Source: Lysinibacillus sp. FSL W8-0992 | Lineage (GTDB): Bacteria > Bacillota > Bacilli > Bacillales_A > Planococcaceae | Direction of reading: 5' to 3' | Assembly: GCF_038008685.1 (NCBI RefSeq) | Contig: NZ_JBBOZQ010000001.1 | Location: forward strand, 124,001 to 188,000 | Length of the DNA: 64,000 nt | The notes under the pieces: generated by a model | Told to the model about the DNA's origin: nothing | The model's input: the letters and a program-made list of their open reading frames with translations, nothing else | Database searches by the model: none | Part shown: positions 36,969-45,718 of the stretch, one piece after another | How positions within the stretch are numbered: position 1 is the stretch's first letter | How the letters are laid out: each line of letters opens with the position of its first letter | Translations under genes and position numbers: made by a program

Positions 36969-38170
36969 TCATGTCCCCTTTGTTTTGGTACTTCAATCAT
37001 GATTGCATCGCCTTGCCCTCCACCAGAGCAGATTGCAGCAATACCGATTCCTCCACCACGACGCTTTAACTCATGTGCTAATGTTAATATAATGCGAGCA
37101 CCAGAAGCGCCTATAGGATGACCAAGTGCCACTGCACCACCATTAACATTCACTTTTTCTGCATCTAGGTCAGCAAGCTGGTTACTAATAAGAGCCACTG
37201 CTGCAAAGGCTTCATTGATTTCAATGACATCGATGTCTGCTAATGTTTTACCCGTCTTTTTTAGCAAGTTATTAATAACGAGACCTGGTGTTTGCGGGAA
37301 ATTTTCCGGATCAATTGCAATCTCTGCATGCCCGATAATTACGGCAAGTGGTTCTCTTCCTTCACGCATTGCACGTTCTTCACTCATTACAACGAGTGCA
37401 CATGCTCCATCATTGACGCCAGGAGCATTGCCAGCTGTAATTGAACCATCCTTTTCAAAAGCTGGTTTAAGTTTAGCAAGCACATCCTGTGTAGTACCTG
37501 GTCTTGGCGCTTCATCAGTATCTACTATGAGCGGCTCACCTTTACGTTGTGCAATTTGTACAGGTACAATTTCCTCTGCAAAATAGCCTTGTTCGATTGC
37601 GGCAAGAGCACGTTCATGACTGCGAACAGCCCATGCATCTTGTTCTTGACGACTTAATGAAAATTCGATTGCAGCCTTATTGCCATAGCTCCCCATTGGT
37701 GGTCTTGCTTCATTAAAGGCACAAGTTAACCCATCATAAAGCATTCCATCTACCATTGTAGAATCGCCCATTCGTAGGCCAGTTCGACCATTTAGAAGAT
37801 AGTAAGGCGCGTTTGACATAGACTCCATACCACCAGCAATAATCACTTCTTCGTCCCCTAAACGAATTAACTGATCGGCTAAAGTTACAGCGCGCATCCC
37901 CGACGCACAAACTTTATTAATCGTTTCTGTTTTGACTGCTACAGGTAAATCTGCTTTTAGTGCAGCCTGTCTTGACGGTATTTGTCCTTGCCCACCTTGT
38001 AAAACGGTACCTAAAATTACTTCATCCACTGCATCTGGTGCTATATTTGCTCTTTCAAGTGCCCCTTTAATGGCAATCGCACCTAAATCACTTGCGTTAA
38101 GTGCGGAAAGTGATCCAGCAAATTTACCAAATGCCGTTCTTGCTCCTGCTAAAATTACAGCTCTATTCAA
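36965..38170 (-). CDS. acetyl-CoA C-acetyltransferase (thiolase)
   Basis: Thiolytic cleavage of 3-ketoacyl-CoA or condensation of acetyl-CoA. About 401 residues: the acylated cysteine in NKVCASGMRAV (about residue 88), the NEAFAAVAL block, GHPIGASGARI and the second cysteine in AICSGGGQGDA. The start is likely the TTG at 38168-38170 with AAAGGGGTG upstream; the GTG three codons earlier is part of that site. Overlaps the hydroxyacyl-CoA dehydrogenase gene. Role: last step of beta-oxidation, MmgA/AtoB type. Confidence 0.94.
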   Translation of the reverse strand: MNRAVILAGARTAFGKFAGSLSALNASDLGAIAIKGALERANIAPDAVDEVILGTVLQGGQGQIPSRQAALKADLPVAVKTETINKVCASGMRAVTLADQLIRLGDEEVIIAGGMESMSNAPYYLLNGRTGLRMGDSTMVDGMLYDGLTCAFNEARPPMGSYGNKAAIEFSLSRQEQDAWAVRSHERALAAIEQGYFAEEIVPVQIAQRKGEPLIVDTDEAPRPGTTQDVLAKLKPAFEKDGSITAGNAPGVNDGACALVVMSEERAMREGREPLAVIIGHAEIAIDPENFPQTPGLVINNLLKKTGKTLADIDVIEINEAFAAVALISNQLADLDAEKVNVNGGAVALGHPIGASGARIILTLAHELKRRGGGIGIAAICSGGGQGDAIMIEVPKQRGHE

Positions 38171-38254
38171 GTAAAACACCCCTTTTGTTTTACGTTTATC
38201 GATGAAGCATCAAAGCAATCTCCATTGACTGAACGCTCGCTCGACTCTTCCCGA

Positions 38255-38288
38255 TAAAAAAATGGGAGTTATTAAGCAACTCCCATTT
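38255..38288 (-). terminator. terminator after fadF
   Basis: AAATGGGAGTT and AACTCCCATTT form a perfect 11-bp stem, followed on the minus strand by a T-run. Confidence 0.9.
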
Positions 38289-38370
38289 CTAATTAATCTT
38301 ATTCTACAAAACAATTAATTATTGTGCAATTTATATTTTTCAGATAAAGAAAATATTTCTACAATAATTA

Positions 38371-40605
38371 TTATTTTTCTGCGTTTAACTCTTCATTCTT
38401 GTTTTGCTCCAGGGACTCCACTGAAGCTACTACCTCTTCTAGCATCTCTTCTGTTACTTCTTCATCACTCTCTGTCACTGCTTTAACTTTTTCACCAAAC
38501 ACAGAGCGCTCTAATAATTCTGCTACATCGAACGTACTAATCGTATCTTCAACCTCTTTTGCCTTCGTACCATCCTCTAACATCGTTAAACAGTATGGGC
38601 ATCCAGAAGAAATTACGGAAGCGTTTGTTGCTAAAGCTTGCTCTGTTCGCGCAACATTGATGCGATTACCTACATGCTCTTCCATCCACATTAAGCCACC
38701 ACCTGCGCCACAGCACATTGCCGTTTCGCGATTACGTTCCATTTCCACAAGCTTGACGCCTGGAATGCCTCGTAAAATTTCACGTGGTGCATCATACACA
38801 TCATTGTAACGACCTAAATAACAAGAGTCGTGGAATACAATTGTTTCATCCACTTCATGATTCAGTACTAAACGATTTTCCTCTATCAATTCATTTAGTA
38901 GTTCAGTATGATGATAAACCTCGCCTTTCCACCCAAAATCTTGATATTCATTTTTAAAGATATTGTATGCATGCGGATCAATCGTTACAATTTTCTTCAC
39001 ATCATTTTTCTCAAATTCATCGATATTTGCTGTCGCTAGCTCTTGGAATAAAAACTCATTTCCTAAACGACGTGGTGTATCACCAGAGTTTTTCTCTTTA
39101 TTTCCTAAAATAGCAAACTTCACGCCCGCCTCGTTTAATAGACGACAGAACGCTAGTGCAATTTTTTGTGATCGATTATCAAATGCACCCATAGAGCCTA
39201 CCCAGAATAAGTACTCCATTTCTTCGCCTGATTTTTTCAATTCTTTCACTGTCGGAATATTGATCGTTGGATCTAAGTCACGCCAGTTTTCTTTTTCTTT
39301 TCGATTTAGACCCCAAGGATTTCCTTGACGTTCTATATTTGTCATTGCGCGTTGAGCATCCGAGTTTACTTTTCCTTCTGTCATCGTTAAGTAACGACGT
39401 AGGTCAATGATTTTATCGACATGCTCATTCATAACTGGACATTGATCCTCACAGTTACGGCAAGTTGTACATGCCCAAATCTCTTCCTCTGTAATAACGT
39501 CACCGATTAATGAAGGACTATAAATATCCTCAATAACTGCACCTTCAGCACCAGCTGCCATCGCAAGTTGATTACCCTTTGTATTTGCAAAAAATTGATA
39601 TGGCACCCATGGTTTTTGCTTTGTTACAACCGCACCTGTGAACGTTAAATGATCTCGAAGCTTAACGATTAAATCCATTGGTGATAGCATTTTCCCTGTT
39701 CCTGTTGCAGGACACATATTTGTACAACGCCCACATTCTACACAAGAATATAAATCAAGCATTTGCTTTTGTGTAAAATCTTGAATACGTCCTACACCAA
39801 TAGATGGGATATCTTCTTCATTTTCAGCATTTTCACCTGCTTCTTCAAGTGCCTCGAAGTCAATCGGTGTCAATGTACCTGTGCGATCTAAACGATTCAT
39901 GTACACATTAAGTGGGCTGACAATCAAGTGGAAATGCTTCGATTGCGGCACATAAATTAAGAACGTTAGTAAAATTAATAAATGAGCCCACCATGAAATA
40001 TAGAAAATAGCTGCTGCTGCCGTTGCTGGTAAAAAGCCAAAAATAGCTGCAATGCTTGAAGCAATAGGCTCAGTATACGTTAAACCTTCTCCGTGCCAGA
40101 TAAGGCCCATACCGTTTGCTAATAATGTTGAAAGCATTAAGCCTCCAATAAAAATTAAGACAAGACCATTTTTCCAGCCTCGTTTTAGACGTACTAGTTT
40201 TTCTACATAGCGGCGATAAAATGCCCATACTACCGCTACTAAAATCATTAATACTACTAGCTCTTGGAAGAAAGTGAATACACTATAGAACATGCCAAGT
40301 GGTAAATGCGACCCAGGAGCTAACCCCTTCCAAATTAAATCGATGGCTCCTAACTGAACCATTAAGAAGCCGTAAAAGAACATAACGTGAATTAAACCAC
40401 TTTTAGGATCCTTTAATAGCTTATTTTGACCAAACACATTCACCATTAAATAACGAATACGTTCTTGGACACTTTCATCAAACTCAACCTTTTTCCCCAG
40501 TTGTACGAATTTATAGCGTGTTTTTAACAGATAGATAAATAACCCTACTGCATAAAGCACAACCACGATTGTTAGAACAATGTTTGCAATAACTAATGGA
40601 CTCAT
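38371..40605 (-). CDS. fadF: membrane Fe-S oxidoreductase FadF (YwjF), electron transfer in beta-oxidation
   Basis: A 744-residue protein. The N-terminal part has about six hydrophobic segments (residues 1-240, like a nitrate-reductase gamma/heme b domain). Two [4Fe-4S] clusters follow (CVECGRCTNMCP and CTTCRNCEDQCP), then two cysteine-rich CCG domains (HDSCYLGRYN with CCGAGGG, and SSGCPYCLTML). The tail is acidic. It probably passes electrons from reduced ETF, made by the acyl-CoA dehydrogenases, to menaquinone. ATG follows AAGGGGGG. A promoter with a FadR-like box lies upstream, and a terminator separates it from the thiolase gene. Confidence 0.92.
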   Translation of the reverse strand: MSPLVIANIVLTIVVVLYAVGLFIYLLKTRYKFVQLGKKVEFDESVQERIRYLMVNVFGQNKLLKDPKSGLIHVMFFYGFLMVQLGAIDLIWKGLAPGSHLPLGMFYSVFTFFQELVVLMILVAVVWAFYRRYVEKLVRLKRGWKNGLVLIFIGGLMLSTLLANGMGLIWHGEGLTYTEPIASSIAAIFGFLPATAAAAIFYISWWAHLLILLTFLIYVPQSKHFHLIVSPLNVYMNRLDRTGTLTPIDFEALEEAGENAENEEDIPSIGVGRIQDFTQKQMLDLYSCVECGRCTNMCPATGTGKMLSPMDLIVKLRDHLTFTGAVVTKQKPWVPYQFFANTKGNQLAMAAGAEGAVIEDIYSPSLIGDVITEEEIWACTTCRNCEDQCPVMNEHVDKIIDLRRYLTMTEGKVNSDAQRAMTNIERQGNPWGLNRKEKENWRDLDPTINIPTVKELKKSGEEMEYLFWVGSMGAFDNRSQKIALAFCRLLNEAGVKFAILGNKEKNSGDTPRRLGNEFLFQELATANIDEFEKNDVKKIVTIDPHAYNIFKNEYQDFGWKGEVYHHTELLNELIEENRLVLNHEVDETIVFHDSCYLGRYNDVYDAPREILRGIPGVKLVEMERNRETAMCCGAGGGLMWMEEHVGNRINVARTEQALATNASVISSGCPYCLTMLEDGTKAKEVEDTISTFDVAELLERSVFGEKVKAVTESDEEVTEEMLEEVVASVESLEQNKNEELNAEK

Positions 40606-40701
40606 GGTTGGTCCCCCCTTTTAGTTTGTCGTGAATTTTCTCTCTTTGTGTTAAATTTTCTAGCTCATACGTAAATGTATGATATTCCACCACTATATTC
40701 A

Positions 40702-40731
40702 CATTTTAATAAATGAGTGAGCATTCAGTCA
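40702..40731 (-). promoter_or_regulatory. fadF promoter with FadR-like operator
   Basis: Minus strand TTGACT (40726-40731), 18 bases, TAAAAT (40702-40707). The spacer holds TAAATGA-4-GCATTCA (40709-40726 on the plus strand), close to the B. subtilis FadR operator TGAATGA-4-TCATTCA. Repressor bound here would block polymerase. Confidence 0.65.
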
Positions 40732-40782
40732 ACATTAAAACAAAAATATTTCTGATAATTTTATATTCTTACATTTTATAAG

Positions 40783-40823
40783 AAAAAAAGCTACCCTGAA
40801 TTTTCCTTCAAAGTAGCTTTTTT
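40783..40823. terminator. bidirectional terminator downstream of the adenosyltransferase gene
   Basis: AAAAAAAGCTAC..TGAA pairs with TTCA..GTAGCTTTTTT. It lies on the minus strand after the adenosyltransferase gene and before the fadF promoter, and separates the B12 genes from the fatty-acid genes. Confidence 0.85.
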
Positions 40824-40930
40824 GTATATTAATTTAACGTAACTAGCACTTTTTCTTCCAATTACTAGTGTTCTCTGTAATATGTTTCATTTAAAATATT
40901 TATTTTTAAAAATGATTATTCACATCGGTA

Positions 40931-40972
40931 CGCTCCATGCAAATGCTTGCCACAGGCAGGCTCGAGCCACTA
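40931..40972. repeat. GCTCCATGCA...CAGGCA.GC degenerate repeat, copy 2
   Basis: GCTCCATGCAAATGCTTGCC, then CAGGCAGGCTCGAGC. It matches the blocks of the copy at 32702-32757 with scattered mismatches. It is located just past the adenosyltransferase stop. Confidence 0.5.
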
Positions 40973-40989
40973 TTGTTTAGAAAATCAAC

Positions 40990-41553
40990 TTATTTTTTAA
41001 ACACTTTCCCACTGCGAATATATTCAATATCAGGTAAATTTAAACGAGCATTAACAACACGTGCAGCGGCAAATAAATAGTCTGATAAACGGTTTAAATA
41101 CTTTTGCACAATAGTAGGTACATCTTGAACTTCTTTCATTAGCGTTACCATTTGACGCTCTGCTCGACGGGCAACAGTTCGTGCTATGTGTAATGTTGCA
41201 GCTGCAGGAGCCCCTCCTGGTAATATGAATCGCTCTAATGGGGGCGCTTCATCAGACAATGCATCAATACGCGCCTCCAATACTTCAATCGGTGCTTCCG
41301 CTAGCTTGTAATGACGCTCCTTCATAACATTGGCTAAATCTCCACCAGCATCAAAAAGTTCATGTTGAATTGTTTCTAAATCAACTAAAATGTCTTTAAA
41401 TAATTCGCGATCTAGTTCGCTCACTGCCTTGCCGATAAAAGAATTTAATTCATCAATTGCCCCGTATGTTTCAACACGTAGACTGTCTTTGTCGACACGT
41501 CCACCAATTAAGCTTGTTTTCCCTGTATCGCCTGTTTTCGTGTAAAGTTTCAT
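40990..41553 (-). CDS. cob(I)alamin adenosyltransferase, PduO type
   Basis: Transfers the adenosyl group of ATP to cob(I)alamin to make adenosylcobalamin. About 187 residues: ATP-binding YTKTGDTGKTSLIGG at the N-terminus, TYGAIDELNSFIG, and the helix block ARTVARRAERQ with the conserved arginines, then NRLSDYLFAAAR. The ATG at 41551-41553 lies 11 bases past AGGAG; a GTG four codons upstream overlaps that site. It follows the B12 importer ATPase gene by 14 bases and can supply coenzyme for IcmF (29.4-32.6 kb). Confidence 0.94.
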   Translation of the reverse strand: MKLYTKTGDTGKTSLIGGRVDKDSLRVETYGAIDELNSFIGKAVSELDRELFKDILVDLETIQHELFDAGGDLANVMKERHYKLAEAPIEVLEARIDALSDEAPPLERFILPGGAPAAATLHIARTVARRAERQMVTLMKEVQDVPTIVQKYLNRLSDYLFAAARVVNARLNLPDIEYIRSGKVFKK

Positions 41554-41567
41554 CCCTTTTTTCACTC

Positions 41568-43028
41568 CTATGCTTTATTTTTATAATTTTGTATCGCTTG
41601 TATCGTCGTCTCATAAACGCCTTTACCAATAATCTTACCGACATCTGTTATCGGCCCACCATAGCGCATTTCCTCACCCTTTTGCGTTGCCGCAATAAGC
41701 AAGCTATCTGTCGCAGTGCCCGTTGCAATTGTATCACTACGGTAATCGCGAATGTTTTCCATTTGCAATGCCTTTGTTTTTGCTTCATTTGCAGTCATCA
41801 ATGCTTGAAAAAATGCCTCTTCCGACAAACAACCATTGATGATGACCCATGTATTAATAGTACCAATATATGGCGTTTCCTGTCTTTCGTGTGTGCGAGA
41901 GACATCTACAGCATTTCCAACACCCGCAGTGACAACGACAAACACACTACCGAAAGAAGTGCTATATTCATTTAGTGCATAGAGTTGTGTAGGAACAGCA
42001 GTTAGCATGACAACCGTGCTAGTCGGCGAAAAATGCTCTCTTTGTAAAAAATCTGCGACCTCTTGTTTCACATCATTAACAACATAGTCTCCTGGTACAG
42101 AGCGATTCAATAGGCAGTCATACCACCCTATGCCAGGATTATGAACAGCTGAAGAAACTGTTTTTAGCGGGACATTTGATTTCAGTTGGATATAATCTGT
42201 TGTTACTTTAAAATCTTCTTTTACAATGACAGCTCGTTGCTGATATTCACTTGATGATGGCATGATTGTAATTTGCGGTTTAGGTATTTCTGGATGGGCA
42301 TAGGTTGTCACTCTTGCCTGATATACGTCCTCAATTTGAGACGCTATTAATACTTTATGTGGTGCACCTAAAGCGCGTACACAGCCACTTTCCATTAATA
42401 ACAATTCATCGCAATAGAGGGAGGCTAAATTCATGTCATGCAGTACCATAATAACAGTTAAACCACATTCAATCGCTTCCTTACGCACCATATCTAAAAT
42501 TTGACGTTGATGCGCAATATCTAGGTGATTTGTCGGCTCATCTAGCAATAATACTTCCGCTGCTTGCGCTAAAGCTTGTGCTACAAAAACACGTTGTTGC
42601 TCACCGCCTGATAGAAACTCCATGGATGTATGCTCATAGCGCGTGACGCCCGTTTGCTCCATGGCATATTGAACTGCTTGCTCATCCCTCTCTGACCAAT
42701 GAGAAAAAAAGCCAGTTTGATGTGGATAACGACCGAGCGATACTGCCTCACGTACTGTATTTGAAAATGCATTGGCATGTAATTGTGGTAGTACGGCCAT
42801 CTTTTTTGCCAACGTGCGCGGACTATATGTTTTAATATTTTTTCCATCCAATAAAACAGTCCCTGCCGTTGCTGGTAATACGCCACTAATTACTTTCAAT
42901 AATGTTGATTTGCCACTTCCATTTGGCCCTAAAATGCCAAGGACTTTCCCCTTTTCTACCGTAAAACTTACATCCTTAACGATTGGTACGTCCTCATAGC
43001 CACCTGATAGATGTTCAACGATAATCAT
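41568..43028 (-). CDS. btuD: cobalamin ABC transporter ATPase fused to a CbiZ amidohydrolase domain
   Basis: A 486-residue two-domain protein. Residues 1 to about 255 are a BtuD-type ATPase (Walker A GPNGSGKST, signature FLSGGEQQR, Walker B VLLLDEPTNHLD, VLHDMNLA). Residues about 290-486 match the adenosylcobinamide amidohydrolase CbiZ (VVVTAGVGNAVDVS, GTINTWVIINGCLSEEA, ATGTATDSLLIA). CbiZ removes the aminopropanol side chain from cobinamide so that it can be salvaged through cobyric acid. The fusion (also suggested by the longer B. subtilis YvrA) ties uptake to remodelling. Its start overlaps the btuC stop by 4 bases. Confidence 0.92.
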   Translation of the reverse strand: MIIVEHLSGGYEDVPIVKDVSFTVEKGKVLGILGPNGSGKSTLLKVISGVLPATAGTVLLDGKNIKTYSPRTLAKKMAVLPQLHANAFSNTVREAVSLGRYPHQTGFFSHWSERDEQAVQYAMEQTGVTRYEHTSMEFLSGGEQQRVFVAQALAQAAEVLLLDEPTNHLDIAHQRQILDMVRKEAIECGLTVIMVLHDMNLASLYCDELLLMESGCVRALGAPHKVLIASQIEDVYQARVTTYAHPEIPKPQITIMPSSSEYQQRAVIVKEDFKVTTDYIQLKSNVPLKTVSSAVHNPGIGWYDCLLNRSVPGDYVVNDVKQEVADFLQREHFSPTSTVVMLTAVPTQLYALNEYSTSFGSVFVVVTAGVGNAVDVSRTHERQETPYIGTINTWVIINGCLSEEAFFQALMTANEAKTKALQMENIRDYRSDTIATGTATDSLLIAATQKGEEMRYGGPITDVGKIIGKGVYETTIQAIQNYKNKA

Positions 43029-44026
43029 ACACGTACCCCCTTACTTCTACGCTGCTTATAAAAAATATAAGAAAAGACAGGTGCACCAATAAATGCAGTT
43101 ATAACACCTATCGGTAGCTCACGTGGGATAATTATCGTACGCGCCACTAAATCGCAAATGATCAGTAATGTTGCACCATTCAAAAAGGATAACGGCAATA
43201 AATGACGGTGATCTGAACCCCATATCATACGCGTCATATGCGGTACAACTAAGCCGACAAAGCCGATTGTTCCTGAAACAGCGACTGCCGCCCCAGTAAG
43301 CATGGAGCCGCCGACTAAAATTAAATATTTACTGCGCTTTACATTGACACCTAAATGCTTCGCGCGTTCCTCTCCATATAGCAGAACATTTAGCTCGCGT
43401 CTTTGCGTCCACAAAATAACAGAGCCAATGACAACAAATGGGGTAATCATTTGCACATACGGCCATCCCCGCATCGAGACTGAGCCTAGTAACCAGCCAA
43501 TCACTTGGCGGAGCTCCTCACCTGATAACGCAATCATTAATGAGATAAGTGAACCTAAAAATGAGCTGAAAATAACCCCCGTTAAAATAAGCGTCTCCAT
43601 TTTCAATGAACGGTCTACTATTCTGGCAAAGCTCATCACAGCTACCATCGTTAGTACAGCCCCTACCATACTGAGCGTTGGCAATGCATACAAACCGACA
43701 ACTGGTATAGAAATGCCGAAAAACAATGTCATGACAGCACCGACTGACGCTCCTGACGATACACCAAGCGTATACGGATCTGCTAATGGGTTTTTTAACA
43801 ATCCTTGAAAGGCTGCCCCTGCAATCGCCAACGATGCTCCTACAAGACCTGCGAGCAATACACGTGGCAAACGAATTTTCCATAAAATATTGGCAGCAGT
43901 TTCATCTGCCACTTTATTCCAAAATACTTCTAACGGAATATGAACCGAGCCTATTGATACGCCACACCAGATGCTAACGATAAGTAACGTAATGGCTGTT
44001 ACATAGGCAAAAACTGTTTTGCTCAC
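43025..44026 (-). CDS. btuC: cobalamin ABC transporter permease
   Basis: A 333-residue permease of the BtuC/FecCD family. It has about ten hydrophobic helices and the blocks IRLPRVLLAGLVGASLA, GAAFQGLLKNPLADPYTLG and GFVGLVVPHMTR. Overlaps btuF upstream and btuD downstream by 4 bases each, so the three are one translational unit. The cobalamin riboswitch before btuF makes B12 the probable substrate rather than a siderophore. Confidence 0.92.
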   Translation of the reverse strand: MSKTVFAYVTAITLLIVSIWCGVSIGSVHIPLEVFWNKVADETAANILWKIRLPRVLLAGLVGASLAIAGAAFQGLLKNPLADPYTLGVSSGASVGAVMTLFFGISIPVVGLYALPTLSMVGAVLTMVAVMSFARIVDRSLKMETLILTGVIFSSFLGSLISLMIALSGEELRQVIGWLLGSVSMRGWPYVQMITPFVVIGSVILWTQRRELNVLLYGEERAKHLGVNVKRSKYLILVGGSMLTGAAVAVSGTIGFVGLVVPHMTRMIWGSDHRHLLPLSFLNGATLLIICDLVARTIIIPRELPIGVITAFIGAPVFSYIFYKQRRSKGVRV

Positions 44027-44991
44027 TCGAAAGCCTCAGGATAGATGGCTTTCGCTAACTCTTCAAGCCCATCTGCTAACCGCGGGCCTTGACGACTTGT
44101 CGTATTTTCATCTACTTGCACAATAGCCTTATTTTTTACAGCTGTAATTGTATCAAAGCCTGCACGTTGTGGAATTTTCGTTAAAATATCGGGCACATAA
44201 TTATAAGTAACCACGATGACATCTGGATTTTTTGTAATAATTTGTTCTGCATCAATTTTGAACCAGCCATCCGTATCAGCCGCGATATTTTCGGCATGAA
44301 TCATCTCTAGCATCTCCTGCATAAATGTGTCCTTGCCAGGTGTGTAGATTTCTGGTTCATCTGACGTTTCTACAAAGACCTTTTTCGGCTTCACGTCCTG
44401 TAATTTTGCTTGGACTTCCTCAACCTTCGCTTTCATATTGGCAATTATTTTTTCTGCCTCTGGTAGCTTACCAGTGGCGCGACCTAATTGCTCAATCGTC
44501 GTATATGTCTCATTAAAATCACTAGCGTTTGTCACAACAAATACTTTAACACCCGCTGCTTCCAGTTGATCCATCGCTCCCCCTAAAGAAGCTATACCTG
44601 ATTCATGTGCAAAAACAATATCAGGCTGTAAAGCAATAATTTGTTCTATATTAAATTCCATACTGCCGACCTTTTCCTTGTCAGCTACCTCTGGCGGATA
44701 ATCATCATAATCATTTACGCCAACGATTTTATCATTTAAGCCAAGTTCAAATAAAATTTCTGTGTTACTTGGAATAAGAGAAATAATTTTCTCTGGCGGT
44801 GCTTCTAGTACAATATCTTTACCAGTAGCATCTGTTATTGTTAGCGGGAACGTTGCTTCGTCTAGCTGCTTTGTATCCTGTTGCTCCTGCTGTTCTGTTG
44901 TTGATTTGTCATTTTTCGGTTCTTCTCCACATGCTGCTAGAATGCCCATTGCTAAAAATGCTGATAACCCTATTTTCCAATACTTTTTCAT
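44023..44991 (-). CDS. btuF: cobalamin-binding lipoprotein
   Basis: A 322-residue extracellular solute-binding protein anchored by lipid. The signal peptide is followed by the lipobox LAAC (cysteine near residue 21) and an acidic, glutamine-rich linker. The BtuF-type core follows: IISLIPSNTEILFELGL, VGVNDYDDYPPEV and PDIVFAHESGIASLGG. It delivers corrinoid to BtuC. The ATG lies in a GAGGTC.. context, about 130 bases after the riboswitch terminator. Confidence 0.93.
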   Translation of the reverse strand: MKKYWKIGLSAFLAMGILAACGEEPKNDKSTTEQQEQQDTKQLDEATFPLTITDATGKDIVLEAPPEKIISLIPSNTEILFELGLNDKIVGVNDYDDYPPEVADKEKVGSMEFNIEQIIALQPDIVFAHESGIASLGGAMDQLEAAGVKVFVVTNASDFNETYTTIEQLGRATGKLPEAEKIIANMKAKVEEVQAKLQDVKPKKVFVETSDEPEIYTPGKDTFMQEMLEMIHAENIAADTDGWFKIDAEQIITKNPDVIVVTYNYVPDILTKIPQRAGFDTITAVKNKAIVQVDENTTSRQGPRLADGLEELAKAIYPEAFE

Positions 44992-45122
44992 TGTGAGACC
45001 TCCTTAGATTGTATGTGCATTTTTCAGCTCTGTTCACTTGATTGATCGATATAATGTTGGCATTTCTACCTGAACTTATTGCCTTTATGTTCTATTATTT
45101 ATCGTCAGTAGCTTTCCAAAAC

Positions 45123-45152
45123 AAAAAAACCTCTCGTCATCATAACGAGAGG
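45123..45152 (-). terminator. terminator of the cobalamin riboswitch
   Basis: CCTCTCG pairs with CGAGAGG around a 9-base loop and is followed on the minus strand by seven T. It is the expression platform for btuF; with ligand bound, transcription should stop here. Confidence 0.88.
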
Positions 45153-45159
45153 CGGTGCT

Positions 45160-45379
45160 TGCACAAATAAACCACCATCCTATCCTCGTAGGCTGCAATG
45201 TATCGTTCTATAAAGGCAGGTCTCCTGGCTCGTGCTCCAAATGCTTTTTCATGCCTTCCCAAAAAAATTCAGTGGCATAGATTGAAAAAACTCACACTTA
45301 CAGTGGCGGGACCGCATCGGAATTACACCGATTTCCCTTTTCACTTTACTTTAGTAAAGAACCTTTATAATATTCAGTT
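45160..45379 (-). ncRNA. cobalamin riboswitch (aptamer)
   Basis: Minus strand shows the conserved core AAAGGGAA, CGGTG.AATTCCGATGCGG, CCCGCCACTGT and the B12 box GAGCCAGGAGACCTGCC (plus 45215-45231). It starts shortly after a TATAAT with extended TG (45386-45391). Followed by an intrinsic terminator, then btuF-btuC-btuD-adenosyltransferase. The switch should turn the operon off when adenosylcobalamin is plentiful. Confidence 0.95.
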
Positions 45380-45459
45380 GATTTTATTATACATGAAAAT
45401 AGAAATAGATAACGATAAAAAAAGAGACCCTAAGTTAGTGTCTCTTGTTTATGATCATT

Positions 45460-45715
45460 GAATTCCGCTGCGTGCGGACACTTTCCACTTCAATCAACTA
45501 GTATAATTGTTTGAGTGCCTGTCACTACATAGAACCTAATATAATGTCGCGATCTAAATCGAATAAATCCGCTTCGCTTTCCGCGGGCGCACACGTAAGC
45601 CGCAAAGTCGCTACCCGCCTGGTTTGTTGCGGCTTACATTGCGTGCTTTCCCGCAGGAGTCTACGTGGATTTTTACTAATAATAAAATTTTCAAAATTGT
45701 TTGCGTGCCTGGCAC
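45460..45715. repeat. GTGCCTGGCAC-tagged palindromic repeat (one full copy plus a decayed copy)
   Basis: Tags begin at 45508 (GAGTGCCTGTCAC) and 45698 (CGTGCCTGGCAC), 190 bases apart. Between them is a palindrome with TCCGCTTCGCTTTCCGCGGG and ACGTAAGCCGCAA on the left, and TTGCGGCTTAC and CCCGCAGGAGTC on the right. Before the first tag (about 45463-45502), ATTGAATTCCGCT..AATCAACTAG is a shortened relative of the 18.4-kb form. The right tag ends at the stop codon of the next gene. Confidence 0.88.
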
Positions 45716-45718
45716 CCA

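Noticed and set aside
38219-38245. Possible FadR box upstream of the thiolase gene (TGAACGCTCGCTCGAC)
   Set aside because: Too many mismatches to the FadR operator and poor symmetry.
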